Of a DNA stretch of 64,000 nt, positions 36,557-47,344 are shown piece after piece. The stretch is from Dryas octopetala. Lineage: Eukaryota > Streptophyta > Magnoliopsida > Rosales > Rosaceae. The stretch spans positions 15,748,001 through 15,812,000 of the forward strand of contig OY992835.1 of assembly GCA_963921425.1 (NCBI GenBank), read 5' to 3'. The translations under genes were made by a program, and so were the position numbers. Positions within the stretch are counted from its first letter, which is position 1, and the number at the start of each line of letters is the position of its first letter. The notes under the pieces were generated by a model that was given only the letters and a program-made list of their open reading frames with translations, was not told the origin of the DNA and did not search any database.

Positions 36557-37149
36557 ATATATAATTGATGACCAATCTAATTTGGAGGAAGATGTTAGTG
36601 TATAAAACTTAATTTCTTCACACACCTTTAAATATTGCTCATTTGTTCATACTTCACATCAAATTAATTGAAGACCGATTAAGCAGTTTAGTACCTTAGG
36701 CTTTGGGTCACTGCCGCGTATGTGGCTCAGTTTGATGCACATGTAACTGAAGAGATATATGTTTCAAGTACAATTCTATTATATTGCATATTGCCAAAGT
36801 CACAAGGTGGCTGTATAATTTTGTTGCGCGCGATAGTAGCAGATTCTTTTGTTACAGTGGCGGGGATAGGTTTAGGTGTAAGAGCTTTTGTCTAAATGGG
36901 TTTCTGTTTTAAATTTGAGTGTAGACAGCTAAGTTAGGAAAATGTAGTTGGGATAGGAGAATTCTTTGAGGTTTGTTCTGTAACTCATTCATTTGAATAC
37001 ATTTCTCCTTTGAACTGTATAAATATTGTAAGAGGCTGAACTCGAATCCAACTTCGGAAAAGACTTGTCCTATATATTCTTTTTTTTCAAAGATGTTATG
37101 ACACTGAACACGAAACGCTAGCAACTGATATAACACTACTCAAAATTAT

Positions 37150-37439
37150 TTACACAAACTGCAGTAAAAGACCTACAAAAGATTTAGTCTGAAAACCTTT
37201 TTTTTCTGTGTTTGACAATGCAGAAGCAGTTGGGCTGCTTGGAACCTGGTATACAGAAACTGGAATGTACTTGACAAGCCAACCAATCGGCCATGACAAA
37301 GCTGCAAAGCCAATGCAAGCACCCCATTGCCCCCAATCCAGCCTCTCAGTACTGGCAAGCCTCTTCAGAAATTCCACCACCAGCAGTTGAAGAACAATGG
37401 TAATACCAATTATGGCTACGAACAGCTTGTTCTTGAGTA
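37150..37439 (-). pseudogene. ACA12/ACA13-like (fragment): ACA copy 3: C-terminal fragment joined to a 5' leader
   Basis: Only the last two membrane segments remain (LLKNKLFVAIIGITIVLQ and WPIGWLVKYIPVS). Immediately upstream, at about 37440-37560, the sequence jumps to a match with the 5' leader of the gene (GGGTGTAACGATACGTAG). So nearly the whole coding region was lost in one internal deletion, which fused the 3' end of the gene to its leader. The normal stop is also changed, as in copy 2. No product is expected. Confidence 0.9.
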
Positions 37440-37724
37440 AAGCAAAATATTGGGTGTAACGATACGTAGCTATAGCAGTATTTATATATGGACGTTTCAG
37501 AGGCAGGAAGGAGGGAAGAAGATGCACTCGATCGAATTTCAAACTCAGCTATATATTTACTTGTTTTGTAACACTAAGTAGTTTACGCCAGACCATATAT
37601 GACGCCCACCACCCAATGTGAGTTTTTTATTTTTACTTGCCTCCCCGCCGTGGTGCAAAGAGAAAAAGTATATATATATATGGTCGAAAGAGAAAAAGAG
37701 AAAAAGTATTTTTTTTTTTTTTTT

Positions 37725-38119
37725 GATGAAATCCTCATTTGTTTTATCAAAGTTAGATATGCAAATGATTTTCGATTTAACTAATTTTTTGTAAGGATAT
37801 CTATCAATGGAGATGTAAAAAATGAACAATTTGGATCGACACAAAACGACTCGTGTGGGCCATAATAGGGTATACTTCAATATAAATAAGTTGAGGTATA
37901 CCTCAATAGAAAGAGTCTGTACAGGTTTCTTCTATTGAGGTATACCTCAACTTATTTATATTGAGATATGACCTTTTTGGGGCCCACACGAATCGTTTTG
38001 TGTCGATCTGAACCATTTGCAAGGATCATCTTCATTGATAGATTATCTTTACAAAAAATTAGTCAAATCGAAAATCAGTTGCCTATCTAACTTTGATAAA
38101 ACAAATAGACGGTTTCATC
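37725..38119. mobile_element. foldback element with about 190-bp arms
   Basis: The left arm (about 37725-37911) and right arm (about 37930-38119) are inverted copies around a spacer of about 20 bases. Shared words include ATCGACACAAAACGACTCGT and TTGAGGTATACCTCAA, the latter itself a palindrome. A third, partial arm in direct orientation follows at about 38130-38280. The arms differ at scattered positions. Transcription would give a long hairpin, which could feed small-RNA production; that is inference. Confidence 0.8.
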
Positions 38120-38289
38120 GAAAATATTTGGTTCGTCTATTTATTTGATCAAAGTTAGATAGACAAATAATTTTCGATTTGGCTAATTTTTTACAAGAAT
38201 AATCTATTAATGGAGATGTAAAAAATGAACGGTTTGAATCGACACAAAACGACTCGGTTGGACGCTAATAGGGTATATGTGGATTGTCT

Positions 38290-39180
38290 GACTGTAGTGG
38301 AAATTGAAGAAGACAGAAAAAACGAATTATCGAATTAAAGCAAAATGTCGGGTGTCACCAAAGAGTAAAATTTCGGATTTTGCAGAAATTTCGATGGAAA
38401 TTTCGAGAAATTTTAAATTTCGACAAAAATTAGACAGAAACGACGGAAATTACTATCAAAATACGGAAATTTTGAATGAAACTTTACCATATGTTTATTT
38501 AATATATTATCTAGTACATTGATAAAAAACATTGAAGAAACCTAATTATATAATATGTTTTATGTTATATAAGATAAATATAATGCGTGCTTGAGGTAAA
38601 TACTATTAAATAAACTTCGTATAATAAATAAATAAAATTAATATATTCTTTATACTATATAATCTATACTCTATATTTTTTATGATATGATATAAGATAT
38701 TAGAGTTTAGGCCTCTTAGGGTATTTTTTATTATTTTTTATATAAAAATATATATATTAGAGTTTAGGGTTTAAAAATAATTAAACGAAACTCCAAACTA
38801 TTTTTTATTTTTTTAATTGCCCAAAAGCCCTAAATCCCAAACCCCAATCAACCCTTAATTTTTTTTTACTTTTTTGTTTCTCTTCACATCATAATGGTAT
38901 CCATTAAGTACATGATACAGCACCTTTTTTGTTTCTCTACACATGATAATAGACTGAATAGTATCCATTAAGTATTTGAACTTTGACTATGTCAGCGTTG
39001 GCCTCCCAAAGAGGAGAAATAAAAGCTCCATGGGTCATAGGTGGACACCGTGTAACGAGTATGTTAGTTGGGGGGAAAAAGATACGTAGCTAGCAACGTT
39101 TATATATGGGCGTTTCAAAGGCAGACGCGGAAGGAGGGAAGAAGGTGCACTCGAATTTCCAATTCAGCTATATATGTACA
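38290..39180. other. ACA leader fragments with an inserted hAT relic
   Basis: About 38300-38357 resembles the ACA 5' leader (GAAGACAGAAAAAACGAATT). About 39050-39120 resembles more of it (GTGTAACGAGTATG, GATACGTAGCTAGC). Between them, about 38358-38880, lies a second, decayed copy of the hAT element described at 31066-32201 (starts CAAAGAGTAAAATTTCGG), which lacks a recognisable right end. No gene is supported. Confidence 0.6.
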
Positions 39181-39454
39181 AGAAAAAAGAAGAAGACATT
39201 ATCAGCTAAGTATTTTACGGAAGACCTTGACGTACAACATCACCCGTTCACCGCCATACCACCATAAGCATGCAGCTGCTTTCAATCTGTTGGGTCCCAT
39301 GACGCCTGCACCACCATATATATATATATATATATATATATGCGACCAGTGAAAGAGAAACAAGTCACACGTCACGTACAGTAGACATTATTCAAGAGTT
39401 GGACTGCATGTACACTAATTAGAAGTGAACAATACCAAGAAAGGCTTGCTAGTG
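39181..39454. repeat. 275-bp direct repeat, copy A
   Basis: Almost the same sequence lies at 40718-40994, in the same orientation. Each copy contains an (AT)n tract (about 39318-39341 in this copy) and the stretch GCGACCAGTGAAAGAGAAAC. The pair brackets about 1.26 kb of single-copy DNA. Part of the repeat resembles the ACA leader region, so it probably arose during array rearrangement. Confidence 0.85.
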
Positions 39455-40717
39455 CATGTCTGCCTTGGGACATGTGGATGGGAAAAAAGACCAAGCTCTT
39501 TAATGATTAAGAATATAAGATGATGCTTGGCCCAAAAAAAAAGAATCTAAGATGATGATAATACAAAACATAAATCACAGAAAACAAAAAGATTCAACCT
39601 CCAAATCAGCCATCATGAATGGTATTGAGCTCATGATCATAGCTAATTTGAGGTGGAATTTTTTCAAAGTCGACATGTCACCAGTCACTGTCACCACTAT
39701 ATGTTTTTTTTTTTTTTTTCCCAAAGACTGCCTTACTAATTAAGGCCCTCTAGCATGCATCACCCTCAAACTTATATAGGAGATTGACTTTTCATTTTTC
39801 ACCGTGTCGTGCTTGGAAGGAGAAGGAAGTAACTTCAATGTAGCTTCCTCTGATTTTTTATTTTTTTTTGGTCATGCATCAATTTTCCTCATATTCTTTG
39901 CATGCACGTCCAACGGTCCAAGAAAGTGATTCTATAAATTAACTAGGCTTGAACTTTTCCTTTAGGAAAGTAGAACGTGTACGTGATCAACTTGTGGCAA
40001 TTTAAAATTGATATATAACAACTTTCATTTTAAATCCTCAGTGTGAAACTGCGAACAAGGTCATGCCAGCTGGGGACAGCCATAACTTTCTGAACTAGAA
40101 AATCATGCAAGGACAATATTATATTAATTCCTAAGTTTAAAATCATTCCACCACATACAATTCCTAACAAAAGTAGTACGTACTGACCTTCCAATCCCAA
40201 ACAATATACAAGTCTTGTTGGGAAGGAATATATACTGAGATTAGAGATGATGCATGGAAATAAGAAAACTAGAAAAGGGATCGATGGAGAACCCAATTAA
40301 ATGTATATGGGTCCACAAGGACCAATTGTCCATCTAAGATACCTTTAAAAAATAACTCTCTAGCTCCGACAATTCCCTACCAATATAACCTTATTGAAAA
40401 TGCTAAATAATATTCACCAAAAAAAATGCTAAATAATTAAATTAGTAATATACGTAAATAAATTTTCGATTGCTAACATAAGTAATTCATTGAACGTACA
40501 TAGATCAATTATCTAATATTGCATGTTTAGTTCTCATCAGAAAATTGAATAAGATTAAATGAATCCTTGCATACACACAAATTATAAGTTATAAATGAGA
40601 AGTTAATATATATTGCAGAAAAATATAATCATGACCATATATTATATAACAACAATGTAGAAACAATAGTATTGTTGTAGAGTCATTATCAAGAAAAAAA
40701 TATCCAAGTCATTATCA
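39455..40717. other. single-copy spacer between direct repeats
   Basis: No gene is supported. A hydrophobic 88-codon frame on the minus strand at 40030-40296 has no recognisable motif or neighbour support. Sequence is AT-rich and not repeated elsewhere in the window. Confidence 0.4.
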
Positions 40718-40850
40718 AGAAAAAAGAAGAAGACATTATCAGCTAATTAAGTATTTTACGGAAGACCTTGACAACATCACCCGTTCACCACCATACCACC
40801 ATAAGCATGCAGCTGCTTTCAATCTGTTGGGTCTCATGACGCCTGCACCA

Positions 40851-40885
<35 letters not shown>

Positions 40886-40994
40886 ACCAGTGAAAGAGAA
40901 ACAAGTCACACGTCACGTACAGTAGACATTATTCAAGAGTTGGACTGCATATGCACTAATTAGAAGTGAACAAGACCAAGAAAGGCTTGCTGGT
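40718..40994. repeat. 275-bp direct repeat, copy B
   Basis: Second copy of the repeat at 39181-39454, with a slightly longer (AT)n tract (about 40853-40882). Its right edge joins directly to the ACA 3' flanking block of copy 4 (GGTGTAAGAGCTTTTATC), so the repeat marks a rearrangement border. Confidence 0.85.
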
Positions 40995-41329
40995 GTAAGA
41001 GCTTTTATCTAAATGGTTTTCTGTTTTAAATTTGAGTGTAGAAAGCTAAGTTAGGAAAATGTTGTTGGGATAGGAGAATTCTTTGAGGTTTGTTCTGTAA
41101 CTCATTCATTTGAATACATTTCTCCTTTGAACTGTATAAATAATGTAAGAGGCTGAACTCAAATCCAACTTCGGAAAAGACTTGTCCTATATATTCTTTT
41201 TTTTTTTTCAAAGATGTTATAAAACTGAACATGAAACGCTAGCAACTGATGTTACACTACTCAAAATTATTACAGTAAAAGAGCTACAAAAGATTTAGTC
41301 TGAGAACCTATTTTTTTCTTTGTGTTTGA

Positions 41330-44300
41330 CTATGCAGAAGCAGTTGGGCTGCTTGCAACCTGGTATCCAGAAACTGGAATGTGCTTGACAAGCCAACCAA
41401 TCGGCCATGACAAAGCTGCAATGCCAATGCAAGCACCCCATTGCCCCCAATCCAGCCTCTCAGTACTGGCAAGCCTCATCAGAAATTCCACCACCAGCAT
41501 TTGAAGAACAATGGTAATACCAATTATGGCTAAGAACAGCTTGTTCTTAAGTAACCCCTTAAATGTGTTCTTCTCCATTTTTCTTGCATTGAACTCATTG
41601 AAGACTTGGCAAAGAACAAAAGTGTTGAAGATAAGGGTGTTCTTAACCTTTTCATCCACACCAAAGATGGATCTTCCCTTAAATTGTAGAGTCAGCAACA
41701 TGGTGACCTGATACAAGGCCTGAGCAATGAGGTTTCTCCACATGTCTCTGGTTATGAGTGGCTCTGTTCGACCCACAGGTTGCTTCTCCATGAGATCATT
41801 AGTCGGCTGTTCAGTGGCCAAAGCCAAAGCCCCTAATGTATCCATTATGAGGTTCACCCATAGCAACTGGACCGCAGTCAATGGAACTTTACCAGAAGAA
41901 ACAGCACCAACAAAGTTGATAACAAGTGCAGCCAGGATGACTGTGAGTTGGAACTGAAGAAACTTTTGAATATTGCTATACACACACCTTCCCCACCTCA
42001 GAACTGTCACCACAGAGCTGAATTTATCATCTAAGATGACAATATCTGAGCTCTCCTTTGCAACGTCAGTGCCTTGGACCCCCATTGAAAGCCCGATATC
42101 TGCTTCCTTTAGGGCCGGTGCATCATTTGTGCCATCTCCTATGACCGCAACCACGTGGCCTTTCTGCTTCAGGCACTGTACCATTAGAAGCTTATCAGAT
42201 GGTGACGATCTTGCCATTACACGAATCTTATCAATCTTTTCCATCATCTCTTCATGTGAGTAATTTCTGAATTGTGCACCTTCTACTACAGCCTGATCAT
42301 CTTCCAAATCCTCATCATATGGTTTGAGAATCCCACATTCAACAGCTATAGCTCTTGCTGTGTGCACGTGGTCACCAGTCATCATCTTAATGTTCACTTT
42401 AGCAGCTCTGAATGTATCTACTGCTGTTCTGACTCCTGGTTTGCACGGATCTTTTAAACCCACAAGACCTAACAATGTCAGTCCACTTTCTTCAAGCTTC
42501 TCAGGATTGACCCGACCATTCTCTTCTTGAAGCACAATTCTGTGAGCAAAGGCAATGCACCTCAGACCTTTGGCTGCCATGTTCTGAACAATTGACTCAA
42601 CATGCATTCTTTCTCCATCATTTATGGCTTTCACTATCCCAGTTTTATCATAATAATTTGAGCACATGGAAAGTATCATTTCTGCAGCTCCCTTCCAGTG
42701 GGTTTGAGTAGCCTTTTCGTTGTTCCTCCTCATCAAAACACCGCTTCTCTTTTTGTCTGACTTGAAGGTCTCTTCATGGATGATCTCACACCCTTGTTTC
42801 ACTTTATCAATATTCACACCTAAATCAAACATGCCCCAAGAAAGTATTGCTTTCGCAGTTGGGCTACCAGATTTCTCAGGGAAGGATGATGAATTTGGTG
42901 GTTTACAAATACTTCCAGCAGTGCTTAAACCAACAGCCTGCTGGAGTAATTGGAGAATGGTAGGTTCTATCTCTGAGAGATTCTCTTCTGTCATTGCTTC
43001 TGTACCAAGCCAGAACTCATTAACCTTCATCTGGTTCAAAGTAAGAGTGCCTGTTTTGTCTGTGCAGATTGTTGTGGCTGACCCCATTACCTCACAAGCA
43101 GAGAGTTTTCGAACCAAAGCATTGTGATTCATCATTTTCTTCATTGAATAAGCCAGAGTCAAAGTAACAGCCAGAGGAAGACCTTCTGGAATTGCCTCCA
43201 CAGCAGTCGTGATTGCTGCAGCTACAATATCCACAACAGTATTCATCACATCATCAAACTTGGTCTGGCTGCCACTGGATTTCCAGTTTCCTCTATTATC
43301 TTTGGTGTTTCCTGTGAAATAATGAATCAGAGAAGCCAGAAGAACAAGTAGATCCACTGCTAAACCAACCTTCCCAATAGAGGAGGTCAGTTTGTTAAGG
43401 CGTGTTTGCAAAGGTGTCTGCCTATCCAAATCACGGCCTATCGAGCCCATGATCATCTCGCCCCTTGATGTGTTCATGCCCACAGAAGTCACAAGCATCA
43501 AACCAAACCCGTCTGTCACCTTTGTGCCAGAGAAGAGAAAGGGATTGTCTCTGTCATTGATCTCATTGAGTATGTTGTCACAACTACTATCCCCATTCAT
43601 GACCTTCAAGGAAAAGCCTTCCAAGAACAACCCATCTGCCGGAACCTGATCACCAATCTTCAAACGCACGATATCACCGACCAAAATGTCAGAGATTGAT
43701 GCAGAACGGCGCAGTCCATCTCTCATAGTTTCCACAAGACTTGTATGCTCATCACCACTAATCTTTTTCGAGAGCCTTTGATCAAATTGTCTTGACTGCC
43801 AAAAGTTGGAGACAGCAGACACAACAACAACCAAAAGGACAGCAAAAATGATTCCGCCACCACCATACCACCCATTCTTCCGGCCATGCTGTTTAACACC
43901 AAACCCTAGAGAGAGCATTCCGCATACCACAAGTATCATTGTGGCGTCCTTGAATATTACTTCAAACACAAAACTCAGAAAGCCTTTTGGTGCAGGCGGC
44001 TTCTGATATATGTTGGCACCAAAAACATTCTTTCTATGCATTAGATCAACCTCATCACTATCACTAATGCCACTTTTTGCATCACTCCTAAGAATTGCCA
44101 CCAATTCTTTGGACCCTCCATATTGACTCAAAAGCTCAAAGTTCTTTTCCTTTACCATATTGGTAAGCATTTCCTGATCAATATTATTGTTTAGGAAAGG
44201 AAGGTGTTGGTGCAACCGGGCATTGATGGGTTGCAGCTGCACGTCTATGGCTGTGTATGAGAGGGAGCGCAGTAACGGGGCATTGTTACCACCGACTACC

Positions 44301-44452
44301 TGTTTCTTGCAAAGTGAAACAAGAACCCTGGTGGAGTATATGGCTGTGAAAGCGAACCTCCACCTCTGTTTGGGTTTCGGCAAAGCTGGGATATCTTCTT
44401 GATCTTCTGACATGGCGGCATGTTCTCCAGGTTTTTGAGGCCTCAGAGACAT
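41330..44452 (-). CDS. ACA12/ACA13-like: ACA copy 4: plasma-membrane-type Ca2+-ATPase (P2B)
   Basis: A single-exon open frame of 1040 aa, close to the family's usual length. It has one N-terminal predicted calmodulin-binding helix (KQRWRFAFTAIYSTR), TM4 IPEGLPLAVTL, phosphorylation Asp465 in CTDKTGTLTLNQ, MTGDHVHTARAIA, GDGTNDAP starting at about residue 772, and TM6 LWVNLIMDTLGALAL. The product should pump Ca2+ out of the cytosol across the plasma membrane (family knowledge; location inferred). It is very similar to copy 1 apart from lacking the 67-aa repeat. The frame is fully open and ends at the same stop as copy 1 (ASSPTASA). A 1.2-kb transposon lies about 180 bp upstream of the start, so its regulation may differ from copy 1. 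Confidence 0.94.
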   Translation of the reverse strand: MSLRPQKPGEHAAMSEDQEDIPALPKPKQRWRFAFTAIYSTRVLVSLCKKQVVGGNNAPLLRSLSYTAIDVQLQPINARLHQHLPFLNNNIDQEMLTNMVKEKNFELLSQYGGSKELVAILRSDAKSGISDSDEVDLMHRKNVFGANIYQKPPAPKGFLSFVFEVIFKDATMILVVCGMLSLGFGVKQHGRKNGWYGGGGIIFAVLLVVVVSAVSNFWQSRQFDQRLSKKISGDEHTSLVETMRDGLRRSASISDILVGDIVRLKIGDQVPADGLFLEGFSLKVMNGDSSCDNILNEINDRDNPFLFSGTKVTDGFGLMLVTSVGMNTSRGEMIMGSIGRDLDRQTPLQTRLNKLTSSIGKVGLAVDLLVLLASLIHYFTGNTKDNRGNWKSSGSQTKFDDVMNTVVDIVAAAITTAVEAIPEGLPLAVTLTLAYSMKKMMNHNALVRKLSACEVMGSATTICTDKTGTLTLNQMKVNEFWLGTEAMTEENLSEIEPTILQLLQQAVGLSTAGSICKPPNSSSFPEKSGSPTAKAILSWGMFDLGVNIDKVKQGCEIIHEETFKSDKKRSGVLMRRNNEKATQTHWKGAAEMILSMCSNYYDKTGIVKAINDGERMHVESIVQNMAAKGLRCIAFAHRIVLQEENGRVNPEKLEESGLTLLGLVGLKDPCKPGVRTAVDTFRAAKVNIKMMTGDHVHTARAIAVECGILKPYDEDLEDDQAVVEGAQFRNYSHEEMMEKIDKIRVMARSSPSDKLLMVQCLKQKGHVVAVIGDGTNDAPALKEADIGLSMGVQGTDVAKESSDIVILDDKFSSVVTVLRWGRCVYSNIQKFLQFQLTVILAALVINFVGAVSSGKVPLTAVQLLWVNLIMDTLGALALATEQPTNDLMEKQPVGRTEPLITRDMWRNLIAQALYQVTMLLTLQFKGRSIFGVDEKVKNTLIFNTFVLCQVFNEFNARKMEKNTFKGLLKNKLFLAIIGITIVLQMLVVEFLMRLASTERLDWGQWGACIGIAALSWPIGWLVKHIPVSGYQVASSPTASA

Positions 44453-44553
44453 ATATGACAGTGGGAAAGATGAAGACAGAAAAAAGAAATTGAGGTGGGT
44501 GTAGGCTGGGTGTAACGAGTATGAGATATGGGAGAGATACGTAGGTAGCTAAG

Positions 44554-44567
44554 GAGTTTATAGAGAT
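44554..44567 (-). promoter_or_regulatory. candidate TATA box of ACA copy 4
   Basis: On the minus strand CTCTATAAACTCC lies about 105 bp upstream of the ACA copy 4 start. Compared with copy 1, about 37 bp between the leader and the TATA region are absent, so the box reads TATAAAC rather than TATAAATA and sits closer to the start codon. Confidence 0.4.
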
Positions 44568-44630
44568 ATATGGGACCCTTCAAAGCATTCATATGGAAGG
44601 AGGGAAGAAGGTGCGTACCAAATGAAAGTA

Positions 44631-45845
44631 GGGAAAAGATTTTGTGACCTATTGTGGCACAAACTTCATGTGCCCTAATCTTATATGGCAAAGTAAAATA
44701 ATACACATAATTTTTTTTTCTTTTTGGTGATTATACACATCATTATATATTTTTTAAAATCAAATTAATATCATTTTTATTGAAAGACTATCTTACCCAT
44801 CCCAAATCTAAGGGCTATAGTTTACTTTACATTGTTAATTTGTTATCTTCCTCCAACATTCAAAACCTGCAACCTATAATCTGCAACACACGTTGAAATT
44901 CTCCAACAACAACTTTGAATTAATGTTCTTCAACTCCAAGTCTCCAATGTTTAAATCTTCTCTCAAATAATCCAACACTTTTTTATTCTATTTAAGAATC
45001 CAATTCTTATTTATCCTCTTTAAGAATAAAATTCTCTTATCTAGAACAATTATTTGTCTCTATGTAGATCAGAATTATATCAAGAACTGAAATCATCGTG
45101 ATTGAATTACAAGCTTGATTAATAATGGTGAGTGGGGATTGAGTTTTATAACTAGTGCACAGTACATGGGTTAAAGACTCATTAAAGTTTGTGTAATTCA
45201 TTTCTATTCAATTTGAGGCCAGGCAGTTATTTACTCGATCCCTCTACGCTCCCAAGATTAAGAGCGTAATGGAGCTTCAGAATTGAATCAAGCAATAGAA
45301 TCCAACTGCGCGCTACTTATTAAATCAATATTGATGGTGTATACGTTTTATTCAATCTATGGTCTTGGTCACTTGGTCAACTCAGTAGCCATGGCAATCT
45401 CGGTTTTGTTTCCTTCTGGAGTAGTAAATGACAATAGCTACTTATTAGATTAATATTGATGGTGTACGTGAATTAGTTAAAATGGTTATGCTTTGATTTC
45501 TATTCAAGCATTAGAATCTTTGTTTTTCTTTGATTTATTAAGTTACTTTATCCCATATATTGTTGTTATCTTCTCAACTTTCAAGTTTTGCAAATATAAA
45601 ATTGAAAAATATACTAAGTAGCTTTTTAGGGTTCTAAAATTGGGAGAAAATGATGAATGTATGTGCAGAAGTTTTAATTTTGCAGTGAAACTTTTTTGTA
45701 ATTTAATTAATGTTTTGTAGAATTTTAAATAAGGTTATATTAGTCTTTTTAAAAGCTTATGTGGTAATTATATATATTATTAGATGTATTAAATAATTTA
45801 ATTGACATAGAAATTCCATGTCATTAGGGCACTCTAGCATTGCCC
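44631..45845. mobile_element. 1215-bp non-autonomous MULE-type insertion upstream of ACA copy 4
   Basis: Flanked by a perfect 9-bp TSD, ATGAAAGTA (44622-44630 and 45846-45854). Copies 1 and 2 have the empty site ACCAAATGAAAGTAACAGTG. A 9-bp TSD is the Mutator signature. Ends: GGGAAAAGATTTTGTGACC at the left and, inverted, GGGCAATGCTAGAGTGCCC at the right, only weakly matched. The interior has no transposase. It separates the first 180 bp upstream of the copy 4 start from the older upstream flank. Confidence 0.93.
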
Positions 45846-45972
45846 ATGAAAGTAACAGTGCACAACTAGAATAAAGGCTTAAGGGTGCAACCGTGCAAAA
45901 CGAAGGAGGTCATGCAGGTCAAACGACAACCCATGAAGAGAAAAGGAGGTAGAGGTCAGCATACTACACTAG

Positions 45973-46405
45973 AGGTATCAAACGGGTCGGGTCAATCCGA
46001 GCACGACACGGCACATCACAATTAAAATAGGCACGGCATGGCACGAGTACGACATTGGTCATGCACATCACGAGCACAGACACGAAATAGGCTCGAATTA
46101 AGCACGACTCTTTTAATATTATTTTTTCTATTTTTAGAGAATTTTTTAAAAAAAATATTTAATTTTCATGAAAAATAATGTGAATATTTAATTATAAACA
46201 AGAAAAAATATAATAAGATTAATTTTATCATCCTAAAAAATAAAAAATAAAAAAGTCTGTGGGCCGGCCCGTTTAAGGCATGGCATGAACACGAATGGTC
46301 CGCGGGTCGTGTTGACATAGGTCTTAATTATATGGGCTGGCTTAAACACGGCACGAAAGCACGATAAATTCAACTTAAACGGCCGGCCCAGCCCGTTTGA
46401 CACCT
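45973..46405. mobile_element. 433-bp TIR element of the GTCAAACGGG group
   Basis: The left end AGGTATCAAACGGG and right end CCCGTTTGACACCT are inverted repeats. The interior has GGCACGGCATGGCACGAG-like words and an AT-rich centre. It is the most complete copy in the window; truncated relatives lie at about 23870-24205, 32960-33290 and 35371-35520. The TSD is unclear, so the superfamily is left open. Confidence 0.75.
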
Positions 46406-47344
46406 CTAAAATACGTCATGTCTTGATGGTTGATTTGGGGGGGGGGGGGGTGGTGGGGTGGAATATTTTTGTTTATGATGGGAAGTCCAACTCGTGAATA
46501 CGGATTGACCTCGACTGCAATATTTATTTATTTTTTTGGTCAATAAGACTAAAATATTTAAACGGTTGAAACTGTTCATTTTTCGGTTTTGTAGGCCATT
46601 GGGAGTGGAAAGGGGTGTATGGTGTTTTACAGCAAATGACAGACTTGGATAGACTTAGTAGATATAAATATATAATATGTGATGTCTTGGCCAAAAAAAA
46701 AGATATAATATGTGACGTGAGAATGTGACATATGTGGCTTTCAAGGAACTTGTGCAACTGACCGATTCCATGTAACGAAGAAATGGTAATTAGGCATAAA
46801 GCATTATAACATGTTCAAAGGAAGCATGTGGATTGTGGAAGGAGGGATCGAAGAAGTCGTCATTATATGCATGCAACATGCATCACTATCATGCTTTATG
46901 TTTACAGCATTATACAGAGCCTTGTGTATGAATATACACCGTATTGACTGAAAATATTCATTTGGTTATGTTCACACAAGGTAATTAAATAACCTTTTAA
47001 AGCTTTTTTGGAACCCTTTGGACCAAAACTTACTTTTATAGCATTTTGCATTTTCTGTGATTAAAATAACCCTCTATATATATACTTTATAGATCAAAAA
47101 TTCCACTAGTAGACCAGAAAGTTTACTAAGATTTTTTTTTATTTTTATGTGTCGACCGCACTGTCCACTAAGTGCTATAGCACCACAGGTCGACCGGCTA
47201 TATATAGCACCACAGGTCGACCGAAAATTCCACATCTATAATCATCGTATATTCTTCTTCTCCATTAAATCCAAATCTAGTTTTGAAAACAAGATCTGGA
47301 TTGAATTAAGATCTGTTGCAACTTTTTGGTAAATCCAAGCTAGC
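46406..47344. other. upstream flank of unit 4, rearranged
   Basis: Matches the copy 1 upstream flank in parts (about 46480-46980), with a G-run of about 14 bases near 46437-46450 that could form a G-quadruplex. From about 46981 to 47340 it is unrelated to the other units and replaces the third polygalacturonase exon remnant. It includes a short tandem repeat of TATAGCACCACAGGTCGACC near 47178-47222. No gene is supported. Confidence 0.45.

Noticed and set aside
38357-39013. CCAAAGAG at both 38357 and 39006, considered as an 8-bp TSD
   Set aside because: The left CAAAGAG is the diverged end of the hAT relic itself, and the sequence before the right copy has no matching terminus, so the match is probably chance.
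40030-40296. 88-codon hydrophobic ORF on the minus strand
   Set aside because: No recognisable family, no splice or promoter support, single-copy AT-rich spacer.
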